Of a stretch of 64,000 nt of DNA, positions 52,823 to 61,243 are shown one piece after another. The position numbers and the translations under genes were made by a program. The number at the start of each line of letters is the position of its first letter. Within the stretch, counting starts at the first letter, position 1. The stretch spans positions 124,001-188,000 of the forward strand of contig JAPJBO010000126.1 in NCBI GenBank assembly GCA_030068145.1. The letters are read 5' to 3'. Below the pieces are notes generated by a model that had not been told where the DNA came from, did no database searches, and worked only from the letters and a program-made list of their open reading frames with translations. The DNA comes from Diplonema papillatum (taxonomy: Eukaryota; Euglenozoa; Diplonemea; Diplonemida; Diplonemidae).

Positions 52823-53674
52823 TCAACTCTCCCCGACGACCCTTTTGAAGACGCCGGCCAGCTCACTCTTGGTCATGACGGCAGCCTTCGGCTGCGGAGC
52901 CGCGTACTTTGCACGCAGCTTTTCCTGCAGCTCGGCCCGCCGCTTCGCCGCCTCCGCCAGCCGCTCGTGGTGGGCCCGGAGGCCGTCTCCGGAGAGCCGC
53001 TGCGCGGGCGGGGCCGCGCCGTAGTAATTCGAAGCCCACAGCTTCTCCTTCTCCTCCCGAGCGGCCGCCTGCGAGCGGTAGACCCTCTCCACCAGCTCCG
53101 CCAGCCGACTCTCCGGCTGCACGAGGCGCCGGCGGCATGGGATGAAGTCCTCTGCCACCAACTTGCGGTGCGTGATGTCTTCCCGATCTCGTTGCCAGGC
53201 CAGGCCTCTCTCATACAAACCTCTGGTGCCCGCCGGCAACGGCCGCAGCACCCGCCTTCTGCCGCCTGTGAAGCACATCTTCTGCACGGCCTCGTCGAGC
53301 CTCTGCTCCTCCTCATCCCTCGCGCTGCGGAGCCGCTGCACAGACGGTCCGTACAGCCTGTCGACGGTCGCCTTCACCGTTGCGCTGGACGCGCTCTCGC
53401 TGCACGCGTGGGGGTCGTCGTTGTGGGCCCGCTCGATTGCTTCTAGTCGGCGCCACAGCGCGCATTTCCGTCGCTGGCTGCGTTGCGCGGGGTTCGGGGC
53501 ATCCCCCGGCGTGTTTCGCGTTGTCGCTATTGTCGCCCCCCTCTTCTTGTGTCTTGCTTGGCTCCTGTCGGGTGGTACTTTGAAAGAGTGGCACTTTGTC
53601 TTCCTTGGTTCCTGTCGGTGGCATTCTTCGAGGTAGTACTTCTTGTACCTTCCTTGGTTCCTGTCGGGTGGCAC
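52823..53674 (-). CDS. Coiled-coil protein with RLY-type motifs, N terminus unresolved
   Basis: The convincing part is the last 190 or so residues. Two motifs of one type appear: ATVDRLYGPSVQRLRSARDE and ELVERVYRSQAAAREEKEKL. Between and after them are GLYERGLAWQRDRED, HRKLVAEDFIPCRRR and the helical end HERLAEAAKRRAELQEKLRA. Such V-x-R-(L/V)-Y repeats remind me of cytoskeletal or flagellar proteins of protists, but I would not assign a function. The frame opens with GTG inside a 46-50-bp minisatellite and has no ATG before about residue 132. So either a 5' exon is missing, or the front was replaced by the repeat. Its 3' end has been copied three times downstream. Confidence 0.55.
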   Translation of the reverse strand: MPPDRNQGRYKKYYLEECHRQEPRKTKCHSFKVPPDRSQARHKKRGATIATTRNTPGDAPNPAQRSQRRKCALWRRLEAIERAHNDDPHACSESASSATVKATVDRLYGPSVQRLRSARDEEEQRLDEAVQKMCFTGGRRRVLRPLPAGTRGLYERGLAWQRDREDITHRKLVAEDFIPCRRRLVQPESRLAELVERVYRSQAAAREEKEKLWASNYYGAAPPAQRLSGDGLRAHHERLAEAAKRRAELQEKLRAKYAAPQPKAAVMTKSELAGVFKRVVGES

Positions 53675-53830
53675 TCTTCGAGGTAGTACTTCTTGTACCT
53701 TCCTTGGTTCCTGTCAGGTGGCACTCTTCGAGCGGTACTTCTTGGTTCCTGTCGGGTGGTTCTCTTCGAGCTGTACTTCTTGTGTCTTCTTGGTTCCTGT
53801 CGGCTGGGATTCTTTGAGACGGTACCGGGC
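53588..53830. repeat. Degenerate 46-50-bp minisatellite
   Basis: Five or more units of CTTGGTTCCTGTCGGGTGGC plus CTCTTCGAGGTAGTACTTCT. It overlaps the apparent 5' end of the RLY-motif gene and produces several overlapping open frames. Confidence 0.9.
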
Positions 53831-54159
53831 AACTGCCTGGTTCCAGTTGCTTGTTTCGTCTTTGCATTCTAACGACACAAGGGCGCGCTTCTCCTTTGTC
53901 GTCCGGCTCACAGCCTATCAAAGACACGAAGGAGCGAACCGACAGAAACTGCCACACCCTGCAATGCACCAGCGCGGCGAACGGACTGACCGGTGGGGGA
54001 ATCCACGGGCTTTGAAGGGGATGAGATACCAAAGGACCGGCGTCGCCGCCTCTCTACGAGGGAGATTGAAAAAGGGGTTAGGCCAGCGAGCAGGAGGTAA
54101 AGGCACTACAAAGGCAATTGCACGCTTCACTTTTCCCTGCTGCAGAGAAAAAAATAAAA

Positions 54160-54255
54160 AGACAGGCGCGCGTTGGTTTGTGCGTGCTGGTCGACCGTTT
54201 CCCACTTGGTATTGCCCTGTATTCACTTTCGGGTTGAGAGTTCCGGTCAACCACG
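54160..54255 (+). repeat. Copy of the gamma-glutamyltransferase leader region and element edge
   Basis: AGACAGGCGC, GTTTGTGCGTGC, GTTTCCCACTTG and GGTCAACCACGCTGCC match 30208-30300, the sequence around the gamma-glutamyltransferase ATG, leader exon and dispersed element. It runs directly into the 18S fragment. Confidence 0.7.
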
Positions 54256-54267
54256 CTGCCTGAATCC

Positions 54268-54398
54268 AAGATGATCAGATACCGTCGTAGTCCACTGCTG
54301 TAAACGATGCCGTCTCAGGATCGAGGGAAGTCATTTTGGCTCCCACGGCACTCCCCGAACGAGAAATCAAAGATTATGGGTTCAGGGGGGGAGTACAT

Positions 54399-54431
<33 letters not shown>

Positions 54432-54514
54432 TGACACCACCAGGCGTGGAGTATGCGGCTTAATTTGACTCAACACGGGGAATTTTACTAGGTCAGAACG
54501 ATCTCAAGGATTAC
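54268..54514 (+). rRNA. 18S rRNA gene fragment, about 245 bases
   Basis: Runs from AAGATGATCAGATACCGTCG through AAATCAAAGATTATGGG, GCAAGGCTGAAACTTAAAGG and AATTGACGGAATGACACCAC. It continues through GCGGCTTAATTTGACTCAAC and ACGGGG, and ends after GTCAGAAC and AAGGATTACA. This is the conserved central part of eukaryotic small-subunit rRNA (around the universal 1100-1200 region of a full gene). It is too short to function. On the left it is joined to ACCACGCTGCC and on the right to CTCCACGACACATTGTAGGG, two parts of one dispersed-element copy. It is therefore an insertion or capture and not part of an rDNA unit. Confidence 0.9.
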
Positions 54515-55602
54515 ATCTTGCTAGCCTCCACGACACATTGTAGGGCAATCCGCGAGATTGGTTAGTTCTAAAAAGAGCGGAAAACAAACCGATGCGGATG
54601 AACGGCAAAGGAATAGTTGGTGAGTCGCGGGTGGTTTGTGTGTTCTTCGCTTTTTCCCCACGCGCTGCTCTACCCGCGAAAGGCGGGCAGCACAAACTCA
54701 AAGAGTCTAACCAACTACTCTCCGCTGGGTTCGCGTAGTTCCGAAAAGAGAGAAAAACGAGAATCAAGCTCCGCCGAAATGGGAAGCTCGTGTCGCGCCG
54801 GCTGGGGTGATGACGTGTTTTTGAGCGCGATAGCAAAACAAAAGAAAAGGATCTAGCCGTGCGTCCAGCGGAGGTGGCAAAGGGGACCCGCTGCTAGGCG
54901 ACTCGACGATGTGCTGTGACGCGGTGTAGAGAAAACTACTCCGTATGAGCCGGTGCTGGTAGATTGTTATCGACAGCAGCTGGCCATTCGATGCACTACC
55001 AGGGAATAAGAGCGGACAGGCTCATCAGTACACAACTGCAGCTACCGCAGGAACTGGCAAAGCGCACGGCAGGAAGCCCGGAACCAACCGACTGCAAGCT
55101 CCGGCGTAACGAGCTAGCCCGAGCTTCAGCAGGGCTAAAGAATGCCAGCCACACCTTCTTCGTTCCTTTTCCCAGGGTAGGGACGATTGCGCAAGAGTCG
55201 GCAAGAGCCTCGACCCAGGCCAAGAACGAGTGCTATGACGCCAGAAGACGTTAGCTGCTTATTCCCATGTGCCACGCAGTAGTACCACGGCGAATGAACA
55301 GGGCAAAGCCCAAGCCTAAGCCGGTGTTCTCCGTATCGGAATGCGGCGCTGCGTGAGGACCCCGACTAAGAACCGCGACGCCAGTAATGTGTCCAACAAG
55401 GTGAGAGTCCGCATTTTCCCGCGTCGCCTCGACAAGCAATGTTGGTTTGTCGGCGTCGCAAAACAAGGACCTCACCTGACAATCACACTGATCATTAATC
55501 AACAAATTTACGACCGGTGGTGCGCGGCACCGGCGTCGTTGTGTATCGCACGGTCACTCCCCATGGCTCTCGTTGCTCACCGTCACTCACCGGGTCTTCT
55601 TC
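54515..55602. other. Intergenic; right part of the interrupted dispersed element, then nothing recognised
   Basis: 54522-54600 has TTGTAGGGCAATCCGCGAGA and TTGGTTAGTTCTAAAAAG, corresponding to the middle of the element at 30318-30360. From 54600 to the end of the tubulin cofactor gene I see no gene or repeat. Confidence 0.55.
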
Positions 55603-58600
55603 TCAGTACCCAGCGTCGCGGACGAGCGTAGAGTAGTAGGCATTCGCGTCGGGCAGCGCTTTCGGCGCGTCCGGCTTCGAGGCAGCCGACTTGATGGTGA
55701 GGTTCGGCTTCGTGAGGCCGAGGAGCGGGTACAGCTTGTCGCGGGCGGCGCGGACGCTGTCAGACGACGGCGCGTCCCACACCCCGGCGGACAGGAGGTC
55801 CTGCGCCGGCCCCGCGTCGGGCGCCAGGTGCGGCGAGACGAGGAGCGTCGTGTACAGCGACGCGCCCACCTTCGACCGGACCTTCGGGAACCGACCGGCG
55901 ATGAGCAGCAGCAGCGCGTGCAGCAGCCTGCGCGACTCCTCGCGGTCGTCGACCAGGGACAGCAGCCCGCAGAGGACGTCGACGGCCGCAAGCAGGATCT
56001 TGACGTCTTTCCCGGACAGCTTCACCTCTTCCCGCACGGCGCCGGCGAGCTTCAGCGCCGCCTCCGGCGGCACCAGCCGCAGGGACAGAAGCTTGTCGGC
56101 GGTGCCCAGGACAGGCAGGATCACGCGGTCGTCGCCGTGGCTCTCTGTGACCACCCGGGCCATCCCCTCCGTCACACGGGAGGCGTCGTCTGGCCGGTCT
56201 GTCAGCCAAGCGCGCAGGGAGTCGAACGCGGGGCGGGACACGTGCACGCTCATCCCGCCGGCGGCGACGACGACGCCGTACAGCACCGCGAACCGCCACC
56301 GCTCGACCGCCAGGAACGGCGTGAGCACCGGGAACGTCTCCAGCGGCGCGCCCCAGTCGATCACGGCCCGGGCGCCGATCCTCCGGTCCAGGAGCTCGGC
56401 GGCGTGCTCGTCGGCGGGGTCTGCGGCCCGCAGCGCGGGCCGCGCGATGCCGCTGCCGACCAGCTTCTGCAGCAGGGCGCCCGCTACCTGTCGGACTTTG
56501 TCGAGCTTTTCGGTGCCCTGTCGCAGGAGCGCCGCGACGGTACGGTGGAAGTAGTCGACGGTCAGCCGGTCGTGCTGGAGGAGGCAGAGGGAGACGCTGG
56601 ACAGTGCCTCCATCGCCGCCACCCGGACCAGGGACCCAACGTCCCCGCGCTTGTCGATGGTGTAGTCCGTCGTCGCACACTCGAGGACGGCGAACACGCT
56701 GCCGACCGCCGTGCCGTCGTCGACCGGAAGTCCGCGCGCAGCCCGCGCCTCCATCGCCTTCACGACGACGGCGGCCGCCGCCGCCGCCGCGTTGCGCCTC
56801 GTTTCGGCGTCGCGGGTTTCGGGGTCCGCCTCAACCGGGATCGCGCCCAGCAGCGCCCCGAGGATATCCGCGTGGGTCTCCTCGAAGTGCGGGACGACGC
56901 CGAGGGCGAGCGCTGCGCCGCGCCGCTCGTTGGGCAGCCGGTCCGGTCCCACCATCGGCACCAGCCGCCGGACGATCTTCCCGTGGAACCCGTCGCTGTA
57001 CTCCTTGAAGTACCGCGCCGAGAACGCGGCGAACGCCGCGGCCGCGGCGGCCTGGACCTCCTCGGGCACCTGCGCGAGGTGCTCGTCGAGGCTCTGCTGG
57101 TACCGGCCTAGGGTCTTCGCGAAGCCCTTCCCTTTGACCGTCTGCACCTCGACTTTTTCGGGCAGCTCGATCCCCGACAGCGCGATGCTCTCGATCAGTC
57201 GGCACACCGCGACCCGCGTCGATTCGCCGCCCCTCCCCCTGTACAGCCGCGCGGCTTCAATCCGGGGCATGAGGTGGACGACGTCGCTCCGCACGGCATC
57301 CGACAGCTTGTCGGCGGCGACCCTCACGATTTCGGCGACCGAGAGGATTGCGCCGTGGCGCCAGTCTCCGGAACCACTGTGCAGGACTCTATGGAGGAGA
57401 GTCGCGACGTGCGTGGATAGGATAGGCCGGTGGGTGCCAGTTTCCGCCTGGGCGAGGACGCCGAGGGTCTGCGCTGCGAGGACGCGGACGTCGCGGTCGT
57501 TGTGGCAGGCCCGGTTGTCGACGAGGTGGAGGGCGAAGTGGTCGTGGTAGGCGGGGTCGAACGACGCGACCAGCGGCGACACCTCCAAGTACGCGCGGCG
57601 GCGGTTGCTGAGGGTGAAGTAGTCCGCCTTGGTCACGATGTCGATTCCGCGCGGGAAGTTGCCCAGGCGTCCGATGCACTCCTGGAACGCGGCGGCCGCC
57701 GCCCGCCGCACGCTTATATCACGATCGTAGCACGCCGCCGCCAGCAGCGACGCGCTCATCTTCCGAGCATAGTCCTCGATGTCCTTCGGCGCGTACGCCC
57801 GGGCGAAAGCCCAGCAGACGTAGCAGGCCGCGTCTCGGACGGGCCGGCCGACCGTGTGCGACCCCCTGTCCACCTCGTACTGCAGCGCTTGCAGCGTGAT
57901 CGGGATGATCCGGTCGAACACCTGCGGCAGCAGCAGCCCCCGCCGGGCGAGCTCGGCGAGCGCGAGGCACCCGCCGTGCCACCCGTTGCTGTCTTCGTAC
58001 AGGTCGAAGCAGGCCATGACCGCGTCGACGACGTCATCCGCCTCCGGCTTGTCGAGCCTCGCCGTGATCCGCCCGATGCCCTTCGCGGCGCTCCACCGGA
58101 CGATGGTGTCCGGGTTCTTCAGCGACGACGACAGCACGTCGAGGATCGGCTCCAGCTCCTCCGGAGCGAACTCGCCCTCCCCTTCGTCCACCGGACCGGC
58201 CGGCTTCCCCTCCTGCGTTCCTTCTTTGGGGATCCCGGTTTTTGCGTGGTGTAAGTTGTCGAGGAGGGATCGCATGCCGCGCTGGTAGCGCCAGGACACG
58301 ATTTTCGGCTTGAGGTACGCGAGTCCGAGGCGTTGGACGGACTTGACGAGCATCTTGGAGATGAGCATGTTGTTCATCTCCGCGAGGTGGTCCTGCGTGA
58401 GGATGTCGGAGATCGCGTCGAGGTGCGGGGCTAGCTCGCCACGCTTGCCGAACTTGAGGAGGGCTGCGAGCGCGCACAGCGCGCCGACCTGCTGGAACAC
58501 GACGGAGTCCGCGTCCGCCGGCGAGAGCCGGCGGCGGCACCAGACGATGAAGTTGGCCAGCTGGGGGGACCCCGCCATGTCCGGCCGCGTCAGCAGCCGC

Positions 58601-59340
58601 CCCACGAACAGCGCCGCGACTTCCCTCACCTTCCCGGGCAGCTGCAGGCTGTGCTGCGCCGACTCCACCAGCAGGTCCGCTAGGTTGAGCTCGTCGTGCA
58701 TACCGGAGTCGATCGACGCGAGGTCGAACGGGACGAGGACCGTGTTCGTCATCCACAGCATCAAAAAGTACCGGATCTCCCACGTCCGGGCGGCGTGCAC
58801 CCGCTCGCTCCAGATCGAGAAGTAGAACGCGTACTCGAACTGCCGCACGTCGTGCGGCAGGTGCGCGATGAGCTTTTTCGGGCCAACCACCTTGGCCAGC
58901 GTGTAGGCCAGCACGGCGACTTCGTGCAGGTACGTCCTCGGCGCGTCGTCCTCTTCGAACGGCGCCTGACACGCCAGCAGTTCGGAGACCGGCTTCCCGC
59001 CGAACCGGCGGAGGACCTCCTCTTTGTCTTGCAGGGCGCGCCGCCAGAAGGCGTCGACGATCAGCTGCGAGATTTCGGGCAGGGCTGACCGGAGCAGCAT
59101 GCCCTGCTCTTGGTACTCCTCGAGGATGTCCCGGACGCGGCCGTAGGCAAGCTCACCGTGCGAGTGCGCCGCCTCGCCGCCCTCCTTGACGCGGGTCAGT
59201 ATCTCCATCACCTCCGCCCGGTGCTCCGGCTTGAACAGCGAGCCGCTGGCGGGGAGCGAGATGTCCTCGTCGTCTTCTGCGGGCGTTTCGTCCGCCGTCG
59301 CCGCTTCCAGCGGCGCGTCGTCTGCCTCTTCGGTCGACAT
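55603..59340 (-). CDS. TBCD: Tubulin-folding cofactor D
   Basis: Encodes 1245 residues from the ATG at 59338-59340 (MSTEEADDAPLEAATADETP), uninterrupted and close to the length of animal TBCD (about 1190). After an acidic 60-residue start it is all HEAT-type helical repeats. Strong family blocks are RRFGGKPVSELL, YFLMLWMTNTVLVPFDLAS, IVRWSAAKGIGRITARL, WHGGCLALAELARRGLLLPQ, RDAACYVCWAFARAYAP, DRDISVRRAAAAAFQECIGR and NFPRGIDIVTKADYFTLSNR. The protein captures beta-tubulin, joins it to cofactor E with alpha-tubulin, and acts with Arl2 and cofactor C to make or recycle tubulin dimers in the cytosol. Promoter-like signals lie just upstream, and the whole 5' end is copied in tandem beyond them. 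Confidence 0.97.
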   Translation of the reverse strand: MSTEEADDAPLEAATADETPAEDDEDISLPASGSLFKPEHRAEVMEILTRVKEGGEAAHSHGELAYGRVRDILEEYQEQGMLLRSALPEISQLIVDAFWRRALQDKEEVLRRFGGKPVSELLACQAPFEEDDAPRTYLHEVAVLAYTLAKVVGPKKLIAHLPHDVRQFEYAFYFSIWSERVHAARTWEIRYFLMLWMTNTVLVPFDLASIDSGMHDELNLADLLVESAQHSLQLPGKVREVAALFVGRLLTRPDMAGSPQLANFIVWCRRRLSPADADSVVFQQVGALCALAALLKFGKRGELAPHLDAISDILTQDHLAEMNNMLISKMLVKSVQRLGLAYLKPKIVSWRYQRGMRSLLDNLHHAKTGIPKEGTQEGKPAGPVDEGEGEFAPEELEPILDVLSSSLKNPDTIVRWSAAKGIGRITARLDKPEADDVVDAVMACFDLYEDSNGWHGGCLALAELARRGLLLPQVFDRIIPITLQALQYEVDRGSHTVGRPVRDAACYVCWAFARAYAPKDIEDYARKMSASLLAAACYDRDISVRRAAAAAFQECIGRLGNFPRGIDIVTKADYFTLSNRRRAYLEVSPLVASFDPAYHDHFALHLVDNRACHNDRDVRVLAAQTLGVLAQAETGTHRPILSTHVATLLHRVLHSGSGDWRHGAILSVAEIVRVAADKLSDAVRSDVVHLMPRIEAARLYRGRGGESTRVAVCRLIESIALSGIELPEKVEVQTVKGKGFAKTLGRYQQSLDEHLAQVPEEVQAAAAAAFAAFSARYFKEYSDGFHGKIVRRLVPMVGPDRLPNERRGAALALGVVPHFEETHADILGALLGAIPVEADPETRDAETRRNAAAAAAAVVVKAMEARAARGLPVDDGTAVGSVFAVLECATTDYTIDKRGDVGSLVRVAAMEALSSVSLCLLQHDRLTVDYFHRTVAALLRQGTEKLDKVRQVAGALLQKLVGSGIARPALRAADPADEHAAELLDRRIGARAVIDWGAPLETFPVLTPFLAVERWRFAVLYGVVVAAGGMSVHVSRPAFDSLRAWLTDRPDDASRVTEGMARVVTESHGDDRVILPVLGTADKLLSLRLVPPEAALKLAGAVREEVKLSGKDVKILLAAVDVLCGLLSLVDDREESRRLLHALLLLIAGRFPKVRSKVGASLYTTLLVSPHLAPDAGPAQDLLSAGVWDAPSSDSVRAARDKLYPLLGLTKPNLTIKSAASKPDAPKALPDANAYYSTLVRDAGY

Positions 59341-59379
59341 TGTGTCTTCTCTTCCAGGTTCGTTCCCCTCCTTTCCGAA

Positions 59380-59400
59380 CCCGCCCTACTACTTGATTGG
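59380..59400 (-). promoter_or_regulatory. CCAAT and GC-box-like motifs upstream of TBCD
   Basis: On the minus strand CCCCCCAATCAAG then GTAGGGCGGG, about 40-60 bases before the start codon. Both are kept in the three tandem copies (near 59748, 60077 and 60425). Confidence 0.4.
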
Positions 59401-59440
59401 GGGGTTTGTCCTACGACGTGCAAGTTTTTGTAGTGTATAC

Positions 59441-60475
59441 AGAGGATGGTTGACTAGCCTTCCTGCTCATGAGTACCCCAAAGCAAGGTACACTTCGAAG
59501 ATTCCGGACGCTGCCGTAGGCGAGCTCGCTGCCTTCCAACGCGGGCGATATTTCGATCACTTCCGCCCGGTGCTCCGGCTAGAACAGCGAGCCGCTGGCG
59601 GGAAGCGAGATGTCCTCGTCGTCTTCTGCGGGCGTTTCGTCCGCCGTCGCCGCTTCCAGCGGCGCGTCGTCTGCCTCTTCGGTCGACATTGTGTCTTCTC
59701 TTCCAGGTTCGTTCCCCTCCTTTCCGAACCCGCCCTACTACTTGATTGGGGGGTTTGTCCTACGACGTGCAAGTTTTTGTAGTGTAAACAGAGGATGGTT
59801 GACTAGCCTTCCGCTCACGAGTACCCCAAAGCAAGGTACTCTTCGAAGATTCCGGACGCTGCCGTAGGCGAGCTCGCTGCCTTCCAACGCGGGCGATATT
59901 TCGATCACTTCCGCCCGGTGCTCCGGCTTGAACAGCGAGACGCTGGCGGGGAGCGAGATGTCCTCGTCGTCTTCTGCGGGCGTTTCGTCCGCCGCGTCGT
60001 CTGCCTCTTCGGTCGACACTGTGTCTTCTCTTCCAGGTTCGTTCCCCTCCTTTCCGAACCCGCCCTACTACTTGATTGGGGGGTTTGTCCTACGACGTGC
60101 AAGTTTTTGTAGTGTAAACAGAGGATGGTTGACTAGCCTTCCTGCTCATGAGTACCCCAAAGCAAGGTACACTTCGAAGATTCCGGACGCTGCCGTAGGC
60201 GAGCTCGCTGCCTTCCAACGCGGGCGATATTTCGATCACTTCCGCCCGGTGCTCCGGCTTGAACAGCGAGCCGCTGGCGGGAAGCGAGATGTCCTCGTCG
60301 TCTTCTGCGGGCGTTTCGTCCGCCGTCGCCGCTTCCAGCGGCGCGTCGTCTGCCTCTTCGGTCGACATTGTGTCTTCTCTTCCAGGTTCGTTCCCCTCCT
60401 TTCCATCCGCCCTACTACTTGATTGGGGGGTTTGTCCTACGACGTGCATGTTTTTGTAGTGTAAACAGAGGATGG
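59441..60475 (-). pseudogene. Three tandem copies of the TBCD promoter and 5' end
   Basis: Units of 349, 330 and 349 bases, each with promoter, leader, start region (GTCGACAT at 59683 and 60361; GTCGACAC at 60013, so without ATG) and about 50 codons. Each then continues in an altered version of codons 60-80 (SELAYGSVRNL for GELAYGRVRDI of the gene). The copies resemble each other more than the gene in this last part, so the array grew from an already truncated copy. A fifth, faint copy lies at 60634-60735. Confidence 0.92.
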
Positions 60476-60483
60476 TTGACTAG

Positions 60484-61243
60484 CACCGGGCCGGGCAATT
60501 CGATGCAGCTCCAGGGACTAGGGATGGTCCTGATAGACCGTGGTGGACCACTGTGATTCACTGTGATAAACAGCGGCAGGCACTTCGATGCAGTTTCAAG
60601 AGACAGGGACGGACCGGCTCATGGTTGACCAGATGAGCGTCCCCCAAGGCATGGTGCACCCCGAGGATGTCCATTCGTCCCCCTCGTGCGGGCCAACGCC
60701 TCGATCAATTTCGCCCGGTGCTCCGGCAAGCGGTGGTCGTCCAGATCGTTGCTGCCGACAGTCGCTCGCAAAAGGCATTGCCGACGTGAAGTGGCTCGAA
60801 CGAGAAGGAGGTGGGAGAGAATTCGGAAGTGTCTTCGTTTTGTCTCTTCTTTTTTCTTCTAACTCACGATCCCCTCCACCGTACTCAAAGGAGCTGTCTC
60901 ATAGATCCACACGGGTCTGGCAGTAGGTTAGGAAGTGGGATCGAGCCCCCGTTGCTCGATTTTGCCAATATTGCGTTGAGAAGGGGGAGGGCGGGGGGGG
61001 GGGGGGCAGAGTTGGGACTATTTTTCGTTTGTTGCCAGACAGCACTCGTATTCACGACCACCCCTTTGGCCCGATCCTACCCTCGGAGGATTCGCCCGCC
61101 CAGCTGCCATCTGCTTGAGCCGGTCCGTCCCTATCTCTTGAAACTGCATCGAAGTGCCTGCCGCTGTTTATCACAGTGAATCACGATCCACGGTCTATCA
61201 GGTCCATCCCTAGTCCCTAGAGCTGCATCGAATTGCCCGGTGC
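60484..61243. mobile_element. Short element with about 130-bp terminal inverted repeats
   Basis: Arms 60484-60621 and 61115-61243 are inverse copies with few differences (GGGCAATTCGATGCAGCTC, ACTAGGGATGG, CTGTGATAAACAGCGGCAGG, CACTTCGATGCAGTTTCAAG, GGACGGACCGGCTCA). The interior encodes no transposase. At 60634-60735 it resembles the TBCD 5' region (TTCGCCCGGTGCTCCGGC). A solo arm lies at 32409-32512. Superfamily unknown. Confidence 0.75.

Noticed and set aside
54268-54514. Part of a functional rDNA unit
   Set aside because: Only about 245 bases are present; the sequences before and after are not rRNA or spacer but repeat DNA.
55754-58254. Long open frames antisense to TBCD, gamma-glutamyltransferase, DPH5, the mannanase and the coiled-coil gene
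   Set aside because: They are shadows of GC-rich coding sequence: no ATG or family motif, Arg/Pro/Ala-rich products, and the opposite strand encodes a conserved protein throughout.
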